DNA of 64,000 nucleotides, taken from Adenophora triphylla var. japonica. Lineage: Eukaryota > Streptophyta > Magnoliopsida > Asterales > Campanulaceae. The notes beneath the pieces are model-generated. The model searched no databases. It had not been told where the DNA came from and saw only the letters and a list, made by a program, of their open reading frames with translations. The position numbers and the translations under genes are program-made. This document shows, in pieces, positions 20,967-32,589 of this stretch (position 1 is the stretch's first letter; the number at the start of each line of letters is the position of its first letter). Where the stretch lies: positions 1 through 64,000 of the forward strand of contig JAFEMH010007003.1 of the NCBI GenBank assembly GCA_022495995.1. Direction: 5' to 3'.

Positions 20967-23900
20967 GACACCGGAGGTGGTCTTCATCGGGGGCCGTTTT
21001 CATCCATTTGTGGACATTGAGGTCGTCTTTAGCAAGTTGCGTACGCCGGCGCTTGTCTTTGCTAAACCGTAGATGTCGGGAGGGCGTCTTCATCCATTTG
21101 TGGACATTGAGGTCGACTTTGGTGAAGATCATCCTTGCCGAAAAGGGGGATTTGATTTCACGTTTGAATTCCCGCATTCGTTAGTGAAGAGGAAGATGCA
21201 TATATGACATTCATGATGACAGATGCATGCATAGAGCCAAAAATGATTGTGAGAGTATCACCGCATATGTTTGCGAGATGATGCATTTACTTGCTTTCGA
21301 AGATGCACCTAGCCTAAGCTTTTGACAGGAAATTATGATTTATGATCTTCAATTCACTTAGGATTTTTCCTATTGATTCAAGTTTTCAGTGCATGCTACA
21401 TGAGCCCTCGGGAGATTTTTTGTGGGGACGCATGGTTATGTATGTGTCTCGGAGACCTGCTTTGGAACAGATTTTGAGCATGTGGGGGATGAGAACCCTT
21501 GATCGTGATTTAAACAATAGCTTGTTGGTGAGGTTTTGTCACAGTATCACATGGACCTTAATTTTGATGAGATTGGATTCGGATCCCTGGTCTTGATTGG
21601 AATTTTCTCTCTCTCAATCTTGGTCATTTGAAGCCGATGCCGATGTGCCTCTAGTGGCACGTTGATATGAGTGAAGCTTCTTTCATTTGGGCGAGCCGTG
21701 ACTCGGCCGAAACCTTATCCGGAGAATGATTTGATGGAATTGCTAATGCCGGAGAAACCCCGATCTTGAATTCCGATGCTACGGAGGCCGCCGTGTACCA
21801 AGTTCAAGCCGAAATTCTTTCTTGATAAAATTCGGGTCCAAAAGACCGTCTTGACAAAGCCCCCCGGATCCTGAGTAGGCAAAGTCCGGATTTTGAAGAA
21901 GTGACTTGGCGGATCTATCTCGTAGTGAAGAACGCAATGTGGACCCAAGGATGACTATAGAAGTCCCATCTTAAAGAGCCGATACAGAGAACCCGGGAGG
22001 ACCGCTTAGCAAGCCCCAAATGAAGAAACACAAGAGCGCCCTATTGCGCATGCAGTCATCATGTGACCAAGGAGGCACCCATCTTTTCAGCATCTTAGTC
22101 AACCACCAATGGACAAGACTCAGAATGTTTACGTGCAGGGGCACATCTTTCGAAAAGTGGGAATGAATCCCGATTTTGTGTATACACACTCGCTTTAGGT
22201 TTGACTCTTTGAGAGAGTATAAGCGTTACAAGGTGTGGAAAAGTGTATGGAAGCCCCCGCCGACGTAAAGACAAGTTGTTTGGCTCTATTTTCCTATGAT
22301 GTAGAGAGAGAAGACTTGTCGAGACACTTGAAAAATTGTCTTATTCATGATGATCACAAGGCCGCTTAAAACCCTTTGTTAATGTTCGGTTATTCAATCC
22401 CTAAATCTGATATGAACAAATATTTTGATTAATCACAAGGAGAAAACTAACCGATATCGAGGATCAAGCTTGGAAGGGCGAAAAGTGTATAGGGACGATC
22501 CTTGATGAGACCGGATTTTTTTTTTTTGAGATTTGTTTGTGATTTCGACCGACCATTTCTCGGCCGCCTACGTTCCTCCATTATGAAGAGCCTCAGTCGC
22601 CGTAGTTCGGGCCTATCCCGAATGAAAAGAGAATGAATGTTGAAATTCGAGGGTCCGAGGACCTTTGGGGATTTTGAGGATTGAGATTCGAATAACATAT
22701 CCCCTTAGAGTGTCCATGAAAGACACGGATGCGAAGCCCCAGTGGGACATCCACGGCAAGTGTTTGTGAGGAGAAATGAAATATGCTCACATGAAGGGAA
22801 GGGTTGAATTTGCACAATCTTTGATTGGTAATTTTGAACCAAAATGGATTAGATTCCAATTTTAAGCAAGCAATGAAGCATTAATTTGATCCTGACATCG
22901 AGGATATTAGAATGAAACTGCTATCCGATAGGGACTGTAGTTGGGTTTCCGGGCTTTGATCGGCCATCGGGTGATTTTGGGAAATTTTGACCTCTTAAGA
23001 TGAGAGGCCTAGGCCTTTTATTGACCGAACCTCTAAAGATGAGAGGTTGGCTTGTAGGGACGTGTTTGGGAAATCTATGGCGGGGAAGATTGATTGCCTC
23101 TAAGAATGAGAGGTCAGATTTTGACTTGGCCAAGGGCAAGGGTAATGGTGATGGGAGTATCCTCCAAAATTGAGAGGATGGCTTGGGATTGGTTTAAGGT
23201 AATGATAAGAGGAAGTCCGAACTACTGACAACTTTTTGCGATCTTGCGAGAATTCAGCTCCTTTGATCATTGAGAAGCCTGGGGACTTTTGAGGACCGGC
23301 GCTTCTTTCTTTTTTTTCTTTTTTTTTGTTTTTTTTTTTTTTTTTTTTTGTTTTTTTGTTTTTTTTTTGTTTTTTTTTTTTTTTTTTTTTTTTTTTTTGA
23401 CTTGGAAAGCCTCCCGAGGAGTTGAAGATTATCTTTGTCCTTCCTTCATGGCTTGAGATATTTTGCGCATCGCCGATTCTCGAAGCTAAACTCTTGGGCT
23501 CGCTTGGACTTTCTCTCGCATGGAGCAAAAATGATGGCTAAACCGGGTTTCAAAACACGCCGATCTTGAAATGAAAGGGTAGTGTTTAGTAAGGGTGAGG
23601 TAATGGCTTTCCTACGGGTGAAAGGTTTCAACCGCAATCCCTACTGGATGATCTAAACGAGATATAAGTCTTCATTGCTTGCTTAAGCTTTATATGAGAA
23701 AAGATCCATGCAAATTCATCGAGCAACGAGATGATGATGATGAAAGAGATGTGAGCATATGAGATGCAAGATGGGGAGTTGGTAAGCCCCCATTTGAGAA
23801 GGATATCAATTGGTTTTCTCACTCCGATTAGTTTAAATATTAATCATTTTCGAAGAATTAGTGGTTGAGCTGCACAAGTGATCATTTTGGATAAAACCAT

Positions 23901-24239
23901 TTCAATTAAGTGTAACGTGGGTGCGCAAGTGATGTCTCGAGTCTAGCAAGAAGAGAAAAAAGAATTATATTAAAAGTTAGGCATTTAACCACTATGTCCA
24001 AAATGGACTACAACGACAAATGTCCAGGAAGGACTTAGGTGAAAGAAAAGTACTAGAACCTACGAAGGTTGGCTCAAAAGACTATTTTAAAGATAGGTAG
24101 CCCCCAATCTAGCCGCTCTTTGCTGTTGAACCATGCATCTATTCTTCGACGCTGGAGATGGGAGCTATTGCAGACCTTTCCATCAGGATTTCCTTGGCAA
24201 TCTATTTCTTAATCCAACCACTTTCATCGCCTGCGATGG
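20967..24239 (-). other. RE4 internal non-coding region
   Basis: The region where protease, reverse transcriptase, RNase H and integrase should lie shows none of their motifs on either strand. It holds a 26-base direct repeat, TCATCCATTTGTGG followed by ACATTGAGGTCG, at about 20999 and 21090. A T-rich tract lies at 23303-23399. The open frames here are short and unlike any family I know. Either pol was replaced by unrelated sequence or it is too decayed to read. Confidence 0.55.
23303..23399. repeat. Poly-T tract
   Basis: About 95 bases of T runs broken by single C or G. On the minus strand it would read as a Lys-rich product, which is an artefact of the homopolymer. Confidence 0.95.
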
Positions 24240-26462
24240 CTGATTCACCGACCTCACAAAGGGGCGAGTCAAATTCCATTATGCCCACAAGTCTTGAACC
24301 ACCAAACTCGATCATGTTGACACTCATGTTGTTAGGAGCGGGTTATTGATGGTATTAGGCCCTTCGTGCATCTCTAACCTCCCTTGCTCAATCAAATTCT
24401 GGATTGCCTTCTTCAGGGGGACGCAATCATCCGTCAGTGCCCATGGTACCGATGAAAGGCACAATGCTTGGAGGTATCCAAAGGAGCGTTGGGGTTTCTA
24501 GGCCGATAATTTTCCAAAGGCCTGAGCAAATCTTCTCTCACCAATCCTCTCGAAGATATCGCTCAAAGGCATCCCAAAGTTTCTCAAGTCTTGGAGCCGG
24601 GATCCGGATGCATCAGCTTCTTGGGAACAAAGGAAGTGGCATTGTTACACCCCGTCCCGCGTAGCCGATCGCCTCTTTGCCTTTAGCGAAAGCGAGAGTA
24701 GTTTTGGAGGGAGGAGCCCGATATCCGTAGGCGTGCAGCAGCCGGCCGCCGATTGTAAGCCTTTTCAAACTTAGCCCCGAATTAACCATTGCACGCAAGT
24801 CGCCGTAGGGGAAGTGGCCGAGGGAAGCTCTCAAATGCGGCTTCAAGCATGACCGAAAGATATCTAACTCAAGCTCCTCGTCGAGGGAGGAATGGCCATT
24901 TCACCGAGCTTTAAGTTCCATCTCTTATAGAAATCCCCAATATTCTCATTAGGGCGCCGCATCGTTGTTTGCAGTCAACTCGTTTGTCTCCCATTCCAAG
25001 TCAGCTTTATACTTATCTCGTGAAAGTACCGGTAATTTGTTCCCAAGTAGCCCTAGCTTCAGCCGCAATCGGAAAAACCATTTCAAAGCCCCCGACTTCA
25101 AAGAGAGACTAAAGTAATCGGCCAACCGCCGGTTTGTGCATCCCTTAGCCTTCATTGCCAAAGTATAGGTGTCCAAGTGAGTTTTAGGCATGCACTCCCG
25201 TCAAACAATTCCAGAGCGGGCATCACAAACTTGTGAGGCAGGGGGACAATCGAGTCGGGATCCGTAGGCCGAAGAGCAAGGTTCTTTTTGGCGGTCAATT
25301 CAAGCACCAGGCTTTCATTTCGTGTTGCTCCATAAAACCAAGCCAATTGGGGATCCAAAGGTGGAGCGGGATATTTCAAACCAGATATCGAGCCAAGAGA
25401 GGAGTTACCACCGGGCGGCACATCGGGTGGAAGGGATACCATATTCCGGGCATAGGTGAAAACCTCCGTCCTGGCCCAAATTACCCCCGGGGAGCGTAGG
25501 TAGGAGCTTGGGCAAAGGGATAAAACCCAAATGCTTGCCGTTGGCTTTCCATCGGCAAAAAGGCGTGAGGCGTGACCCGAGGTAGCCGATGGCTTCGATT
25601 TCCTGAGTGAGGCCCATAAGTAGGCTTAAGTGCGGGCCGCCGTCCCCGGTTGTTGAATTGCATGGCCGGGTTGTGGCAAGGATGCATAACCGAGAGGATA
25701 CTGTGGTCCCGGTGATTCGGATGACACCGGGATGGAGGCTTGATAACCCATAGAAGTCCCGAGTGAGAAATGGATTTGTGAGAGCCGTATGAGGAGCAAC
25801 TGAGCTAGCATCATTCTCGAGGTGGGACTCCCGATTGTTGCCCCGAACCAAACCGTGGTGGCATCCCAAACCGTTGCCGCGAAGGTCCGGATTGATTGGT
25901 CCCGAACCGAGGCGGATCCCCATTTGCCGTGGCATTCCGGGGTAGCCCCAAGCATGAGAAGATATTCCGCACCGATTTTGTCCCCACCGAGGCATTGCGA
26001 ACCGGCTCGTCCCGTCAGCCGCATGGATCCAAAGGGTCTCAGCTGGGGAGCCGGCCGACCTAGGGATCGAGGAGCATGGGCTCCTGGTAGTACCGTGGGA
26101 GGCCTGGTGGCATCCTCGAGTAGCTCGGGTTGACCAAGAGCGGGATTGTGGTCTTCCTCTTCTTCCACAGAAGGTGCCATCCGGGCCGAGACCGGCGGCC
26201 AATCCATGGCTTTTGATAGCCTCCATAAGGCCGTTCAACCGTGCTTCCCGGCGCACTCTCATCTCGTTCGGCTAGCCGATTCCACCGTTGTTCTGTCCGA
26301 GGAGTCCCGGAGGCGGAGTGACGTTGTCCCCATCGCTACCAGCTGATGCGTACATTCTAAGATTCGGAGTCGGAACAGACGGTGAAGCCGATGATGCGCT
26401 TGACTCTTCCCAACCGATTAAACGGTGACCCGGTGCCCGAAACCAACCTTTGTGCGGAGTCA
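24240..26462 (-). pseudogene. gag: RE4 gag (Tat type), frameshifted
   Basis: Read on the minus strand, blocks match the RE13 gag in the same order: GLAAGLGPDGTF (about 26215), LELFDGSACL (about 25215), DTYTLAMKAKGCTNRRLADYF, LKSGALKWFFRL and KADLEWETNE (25190-24970), then GDFYKRW, LKPHLRASLG and AMVNSGLSLKRL (24920-24770). The C-terminal TDDCVPLKKAIQNLIEQGRLE (about 24440) matches the TDNC knuckle region of RE13. Frame changes occur near 26180, 25210, 24910 and elsewhere. The start is uncertain. Confidence 0.88.
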
Positions 26463-27778
26463 TGGGAAAGACACGAGGGTTCGATGTCGGGAATGGAAGG
26501 AGGGTAGGTGTTCGGGCTTTCGCTCATGCAACATGCGATTATTTGTTCATGTTTACTTAAAACATGTTTTATTAACCTAATCGGTTGGAAAAGATTGCTC
26601 TTCTTTTCGCAAACTACTCGATTCTCGGATCGCCGGGCCCCGTCACTACGTCTATAAGCCCCTCGTATTCCACCCGTATTTCGACCTCCCGGTGGACAGC
26701 CTGCGAGGGTCCTATAGGGCAAGCGGTCCCACCGACCGAAAGAAAATGATCCTAAAAGTTCAAGGTAATCGAGTCTTAACGAGCATTCGATGTAAATTAC
26801 GGACAAAGCCGACGTCAAAAGTCAAGATCATGTCCGAGGGCTCGACGAAAAGTCCGCATGATTCGACCGATAAGCGTCCACAATTGATCTTGACTTGTCG
26901 TCATTTAAGCCGTAATTAGGCATGGAATATTCATTAATCCTTGATGACTCAAAGGTCAATGCCGGGAGTCCGTGTATAATTTGTGCGCCGTAGCCGAAGT
27001 CAAGGCGCCGGTCAATATCTGTCAAAGTCTCGCGGCGGAAAACCGGCAACTTCGACCGATTAGGGTCCCCTAAAGATATTGAGTCGGTATGCCGACAAAG
27101 GCTTGAAAGGAAAGGTCTATACACAGACAGGCATGACACGTAATTGCACTAAAAACCAACCGGGTCTCTGACAAAGTGTGTCACTGACAAGCGCATGGTC
27201 GACACGAGGCTCCACGGGATGTGGGTAGTCCCGTGCTCATCCGAGAGGCGTAATAAGACCAAACGGACCGCGACAAGGATTTCCCGGTTAGGGACGTAGT
27301 GTGCAAAGGTAAGGTCACGTGCGCGTAGTGTGCAAGCCTATCTTCTTTTCTCGAGAAAAATAGAAATTTTTTTATGTGTCTTAAAAAGGCATGATGCATG
27401 ATTTTTTTTTTTTTGAATTTTTTTTTTTGAAAATTTTTTTTTGAAAATTTTATGAACACATAAGCACATAAGCACAAAAATTCCGACGCTAGGGACATTA
27501 TTCCGACAAATAAAATTTTGACTTTTCCGAGGCGGCCAAAAACAAACACGAAAACTATGCAAAAATCAACACACACAAAGCAAAGGATTTTCAAATGTTG
27601 AGACGGAAGCTTGACCCTCAAAAGCTTTTCCTTTTTTTTTTGAAAATAATGATACCGGTACGTGGGATTGTTAGACCACAATTTATCCCCGACTCGTGTT
27701 AGGAGGCGATAACGGGAAGTTTAATGGTTTCCACCAATATACCAAATATCATTTTTTTTTTAGAAAAAGCCACTTTAT
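26463..27778 (-). other. RE4 5' untranslated leader
   Basis: A 1.3 kb leader lies between PBS and gag. Two blocks are conserved with the RE13 leader: the complement of ACGAGGGGCTTATARACGTAG (26644-26666) and a block with TCTTTTCCAACCGATTAGG and TTTTAAGTAAACAT (26551-26594). A low-complexity T-rich stretch lies at 27402-27450. No open frame upstream of gag resembles the extra ORF1 of Ogre elements. Confidence 0.7.
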
Positions 27779-27796
27779 CCCTCAAATGAGTCGCCA
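27779..27796 (-). promoter_or_regulatory. RE4 primer binding site (tRNA-Arg type, diverged)
   Basis: The minus strand reads TGGCGACTCATTTGAGGGA next to the 5' LTR. The first nine bases equal those of the RE13 site (TGGCGACTCCGCTGGGGA). The rest has drifted. Confidence 0.75.
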
Positions 27797-27797
27797 C

Positions 27798-29505
27798 CGT
27801 GATGTACTCCGATTTTTTTGAAAATCAAACGGAGTCGCCACGCCATTTTTGTTTTGAGGGCCAAAACTTTGAAAATGCCCGAGATCAAGAGATTCGAGTT
27901 CGGAGGTCACGTTACGCGCCGGGAAGGACGTTAGTGTGCGCCCGGAACGCCTCGTAAAAACGAGTCTTCCAAACATTCAAAATCCTTTGTTGTGTGTGTA
28001 TGTGTGTGTATGTGTTTTGGCCAAAATAAGTTGAAACTGAGGTAAGTAAAAATTGGGAACTCTTTTTAAGGCTTTAAACTGATCCCATGATTTTTTGGAT
28101 GATTTTTGGGTTGAGATTTGGAACTCAAAAGATTTTTGGAAGTTGAAAACCATTTCTGCCAGAATGAAAAAGGCAGTTGACCCTTGACTTTGAAATGGAC
28201 TTTAGGGCTTGAAAACTCCAGAATCTAGGAAAAGTCCGGGTATGAAAAGTGTTCAAAACACCTTAAAAAAGGTTTCTATAAAAGAACTTTTCATTTTGGA
28301 GATGATTTGAGGGGTCAAAACCTTCTGGAAATCTCAGATCTGAAATCTGGATTTCCAGAGACTGATGAACTGACCTTTAAAAGAAAAATTTGAAAAATGG
28401 AGTTTTACTCACGCAAAAAATAAAGTAAAAATATGTATGGAAAGCTCTGGATGTTGGCTACAAAAAGTATTTTGTAGTCAACACCCAATTCCAAGTTTTA
28501 CTGGGTCCAAAAAATAGGGAAATGGACTGAGTTCTCAGAACAATGCTACTGGACAGCAAGATGTTCTTGAGGGAAAATGTGATTTTTGGGGGGTTTGCAT
28601 CTATGTTCACCCCATTTTCATCCCTAGACTTGATTCCACTACCTTGTGTCAAGTGGTTATCATATTCAAGTCATCCTTGGGGAATTTATGGGGTTTAAAC
28701 ATATCCTTTGCAAAGGGAAAGGGGATCTTTGTAAAGATGAAATTAAAGAGAAAACCAACTAGAGATTTAGAATATGGACCATTTGAGATGGTCATTCATG
28801 AAGATGAACTTCAAGATGACCATCTTAGGTCAAGACTTAAGTTAAACTAGACATAAAATAGATCAAAGTAGGAAGAACAAGATGAACAAGAAATTAAAAG
28901 GGAGTTTTAGGGTTTCAAGAAGGAGGGCTTTACCAACGGTGACACCCTATCTTCCTAGGCTTGGAATTTGACTTGAGGAGTATCAAGATTTGGTGTTTGG
29001 CTTGAGGAGTATCAAGGTTTGGTGTTTGGATTTGTGTTTGGAGTGAGATTGGGAAAGATTCAAGAGAAAATAGTGGCAATCTAGAGATTCCCACTGTTTT
29101 CTCTCTATATTTCGCCGTAACTTCGTTGCCGTGATCAAAATGTGTTGTGTAAACCGAGAGAGGAGGGTTCAATTTATAACCCCGTGAGAGTCAAACATAT
29201 CCGCGCGGACAAGGTTGGTCGCGTGCAATCGTTCATTAATTACGCCTTCGTGCTTTGGACAGAAGAATAATCTTTTCAAAATTCAAATTAATCACCAGCT
29301 TTTGTTCCAAATGCATTTCTATTTAGGGTTTTTCTTATTTCTTTTGCTTTTTTGATTCCTTTTCTTGGTTTATCTTTTTTTGGCAATCCCTAATCTACCC
29401 TTACTTGGTTAGAAATGTTAGGAATGTTAGGAATTGTTAGAAATGTTATAACTTTCGTTAATTTTCTAACGAAAATGCTAACAAGCTCAAATTGGAGCAC
29501 TTACA
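27798..29505 (-). repeat. RE4 5' LTR
   Basis: A 1708-bp copy of 16791-18495, from GTACATCACG (inner end, minus strand) to TGTAAGTGCTCC at the outer end. The palindrome TCCGCGCGGA recurs at 29200-29209, upstream of the TATAAATT read on the minus strand. A few short blocks differ from the other LTR, mostly near 29090-29310. Confidence 0.95.
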
Positions 29506-29510
29506 CCCAT

Positions 29511-29855
29511 CACTTTGCAAGGCCAAGAACTCCACAGCCATACAGAATGGTCCTCGGTGGCTGTGAGGGAGAGCTGAGAAGGGATAAAGTAACTACTAGA
29601 CGAGGAGAGAATATTCGTGAAGACGAGGAACACAGTAGGGTGAATGGTCACCCTGGAGAAAAGTCCCATCGTAGTTCCCACAGGAGTTCCCATCGGAGTT
29701 CCCAATGGAGCACTCATTCCAACACTGAAAAAGGGATTGAGGCAAAAAATGGCAACTCATGAAAAAGAGAATTGATGATATGGAAAAAGGGAAGAAGGAC
29801 GAAGACGATGATGACAACTGGTCCACTCGTCTCTTCTCTTAGAGAATAACAGATG
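29511..29855 (+). pseudogene. gag: RE3 gag, second part
   Basis: After RE4 the RE3 frame continues at once with HFARPRTPQPYRM, then RRGENIREDEEHSRVNGH. The latter matches EREEHSRVNDH in RE6. A His/Ser-rich repeat (HRSSHRSSHRSSQ) follows and then an acidic stretch. Similarity ends near 29855, where the RE5 LTR fragment begins. No pol sequence of RE3 remains in the window. Confidence 0.8.
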
Positions 29856-30552
29856 TGCAGAAACTAGTTTCCTTGTCGATTTCAAACTCTCTTCTTGATA
29901 AAATCTTATCAATCCGGTTCTCCAATAGCAGTTGATTTCTGGAACCTTCCTAGGGTGATTTCCCTCTCCACCTTTACCTCTCCAACATCCTATAAATACT
30001 TGATGATTTCTAGTATTTCAGACCCCAGTCGACCTCCGACATTTTACTGGTTTCTCTCCCTGAAAGATTCCTGTAAATTGCCCCTTAAATCACATAAAGT
30101 TTGTTTATCAACCATGTTGATCAACAAACAATCGAGATTCAAGTCAAGGATTGAGGCGAAGCCCTGTCCGTATCAAGATTCGAATCTAGGATCGAGTCGA
30201 AACTCTCTCCGAATCTCTTCTCAAACCAAAAGGTAATCTTCCCTCTTTCTAATTTATTGTGGTATAGTACATTGAACCTAGGATCGGTCTAGAGCCTCTC
30301 CAAATCATGGAGACGGTCTCGAAGCAATCGATCCTATATTTCATTTAACCTAGTTAAATGGATTCTTTTATTTGTTTATTAAAATGTCTTTTCCTTTGAA
30401 ACCCCCCTTTAGCAAGGTCAATCTACGAATTGGGTGGAATAGGTGCTCCTTGACCTTCCCATTCCATAACTTAAGCCTCGAACCCAAGTCTTTTAAAAAA
30501 TGGTTTTTCTTATTGTTTTTCATCAATAAATGATAAGTGGCGACTCTAGATG
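29856..30552 (+). repeat. RE5: Tat-type LTR fragment
   Basis: The fragment is promoter-like. TATAAATA is at 29991-29998, preceded by the 12-base palindrome GAAACTAGTTTC (29860-29871) and TTGATAA-AATC-TTATCAA (29895-29912). Its end carries AAGTGGCGACTCTAG, like the GTGGCGACTC near the ends of the RE11 and RE13 LTRs. It lies between two gag pieces that point towards each other. No target duplication was found. Confidence 0.6.
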
Positions 30553-31764
30553 TTAAAAAATTCACCATCGCTACAACATGGTCCCATGCATCGGTGGTTC
30601 CCGCATATTTTTTAAAACTTGGTATTTTAAAAGCAGAATTGGGAGGTAAATCATTAGTTCGCTGGGAGAAAGGACGACTGGCATTGGTATCATCATCATC
30701 TATTTCTTTTCTCCCCATTTCCATCTCATCTAGTCTCTTTTTCAAGAGTAGTAATTCTCTGGCATCGATCCCTGAACTGAAATGAGAGTTGTGGTGGGTC
30801 CTTTCTTTCTTTCTGTGATCGTTCACTCTACTATGTTCCTCACGCTCTTGGTGATTGTCCCCTTGCCCAGATGGTGTTCTGTCCCTTCTAGGTGCCAATT
30901 CAGGATATGGAGGTGATCTGTGACGAGGAGGGCTCCTTGGCGGAGGAGGGCTTCTAGGACGATGGGGGCTCCTAGGTCGAGGAGGGATATTACGACGAAG
31001 AGGGGTTTTATACCTTGCATGATTGAGCCTTTCTCTTAAGTCAACAGAATTAACCTCCTGCTACCTTTGTTGGTTCAAGTGACTTCTCAAATCTACATCA
31101 TTTCTTATGTAGCCATTCTTATGTGCCTTATGAGGAGGGACATCTTGGGGGTTTTGTCTGGATCTACCAGAGATGCCATGGTGAGAGGGATGTTGGCCAC
31201 GAGGAAGATTTTCTCTATTCCCATGACTTCCACGCCTGTCAACCTGACTCTGCCTTGCAAGGGAATTTCCATTCCACGTAGGCCTCATGAATTCAGCTAG
31301 AAAATGTCCAGAATCTAATTGTAGCAAGGCATTTTTCGTTTCATAAATGCGTTGCAAAGTTTCCATATGTTGATTCAGTAGAGTTCTGCGATCAACCTGT
31401 AGGGGGGGAACCCCAGTTCCTCCCTGGGCAACATTCCTCGTAGTTTGGCTACCGGCAAGCCTTACTCGGCGCTGACGACGAGGAGGGTTCATCTGCACTT
31501 TTTCGGTTATCGGCTGTCCCCTAGAATGCAGATTCATTCCAAGGGCAGCAGTCTGTCAATCAGCGGCGGTGGAGGAGGCAATTTCCCATTGATGAGAGGA
31601 AAAATAGTCCTTGTGTTACCATGAGTCTCTTCCACAAGAACGTTATCATGTTCAGGAGTAATACTAGCATTATGTCCGTCTTCCATTAGGATTAGGAGAG
31701 CAGAATGAGAAATTTTCAAGCTATTCAATGGGTATTTCGAATCGTTTCCCGGCAATGCAACCAA
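30553..31764 (-). pseudogene. gag: RE6 gag
   Basis: Minus-strand pieces are MVALPGNDSKYPLN (31764 down), then a long frame (31537-31061) with RRTLLNQHMETLQRIYET and a Gly/Arg-rich part. A frame from 30898 follows with SRVNDHRKKERTHHNSH, a charged helix (LLLLKKRLDEMEMGRKE), FKIPSFKKYAG and AWDHVVAMVNFL. The last part resembles the start of the Retrotrans_gag fold. Frameshifts separate the pieces. After VNFL the frame runs into RE5 sequence, so the final residues are not gag. Confidence 0.78.
31746..31763 (-). promoter_or_regulatory. RE6 primer binding site candidate
   Basis: The minus strand reads TGGTTGCATTGCCGGGAA three bases after the LTR end. It resembles a tRNA-Asp type site with several changes and matches RE3. 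Confidence 0.65.
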
Positions 31765-31766
31765 AC

Positions 31767-32521
31767 TGATGATGCCTAAAACGTTCAGATCAGCCCAAAT
31801 CTAGCGGCAGGTTGTATCCTAGATGATTGAATAGCCTGAAAGAGATGAACAAACATGTAAACTAAGCCGGGGATTCACCGGCGAAGGCCCTCCGGCGTGA
31901 GAGTAAGCATTTGTGTTCAGATAGAGAAATCAATTGACAAGAGTTTAGAGTCAAAAGATTGATTACCCAAATAATGTGAATTATGACTTGTATATATAGG
32001 AATAGCATAATATAGTACATGTTAGATAGGAATGCGTGCGATATAATGTTATAATCATAGGAGTATTATAACTATTTACAGTCCTTATTTGAGTAGAATT
32101 GGATAATAGCAATCTGCAAGTGCGCCTTTGATTCATCCTCCTCGTCGTATATGGCATGATCGGCCTAAATTGAACCGAGGAGGAGAGTTAGGAAGGATAG
32201 AAAGCCCATTTCCTTGCTCATGTTGACAATCGATGAGGGGCTACTCGTCTTCAAAGGAGGCCTTGCTCGGGCTTGATGGATACCTTGCTCGGTAGTGATG
32301 ATTATGCCTCGTCAGCATACAGTTTTGTTGGGCCTCGGTCATTATACGCTCACCTATATCTACGTCGATATAGTGGTAATAACGAGAAGGCAAGACGAGC
32401 AAGGGTAGGGAAGACCCATTCCCTTTGTCGTAAGTGAGAATTGTATGAATTTATATTTTGAGCCCAATCCATTGAGCTTTGCCCGACCTATCCCACTTTC
32501 ATTTTTTGATTATACCGTTCA
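31767..32521 (-). repeat. RE6 5' LTR
   Basis: 755 bp, from TGAACGGTATAATC at 32521 down to GGCATCATCA at 31767. The TATATATA box is at 31991-31998 (read on the minus strand). Upstream lies an inverted repeat with perfect 8-base arms, GTTATAAT and ATTATAAC (32048-32072). The flank does not share a target duplication with RE3, so the two are separate insertions. Confidence 0.85.
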
Positions 32522-32589
32522 CTAGACAATATCTTTCTTTCCGTTGATCATATCGCATGATCATTTATGCATAATTAGTTACCGGTATT

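Larger units (their letters stand above)
16791..29505 (-). mobile_element. RE4: Tat-type gypsy element, gag only, nested in RE3
   Basis: Two nearly identical LTRs of about 1.7 kb flank 9.3 kb of internal sequence. CCCAT at 16786-16790 and 29506-29510 is the target duplication. Removing the element and one CCCAT continues the RE3 gag in frame. The minus-strand PBS, gag and conserved 5'-leader blocks all match RE13. No protease, reverse transcriptase or integrase motif could be found, so it was probably mobilised in trans. The few LTR differences suggest the youngest complete insertion here. Confidence 0.92.
30553..32521 (-). mobile_element. RE6: gypsy-like element, 5' part, inverted relative of RE3
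   Basis: On the minus strand it has an LTR, a PBS and a gag matching RE3, but it is cut at 30553 where RE5 begins. It therefore points towards RE3, tail to tail. Only about 2 kb remains. Confidence 0.82.

Noticed and set aside
23100..23528. Lys-rich open frame on the minus strand
   Set aside because: Produced by the poly-T tract at 23303-23399.
25405..26262. 285-codon Arg/Gly-rich open frame on the minus strand
   Set aside because: Its first ~20 codons match gag, but from about 26180 the gag similarity moves to another frame. The rest is an out-of-frame shadow of the frameshifted RE4 gag.
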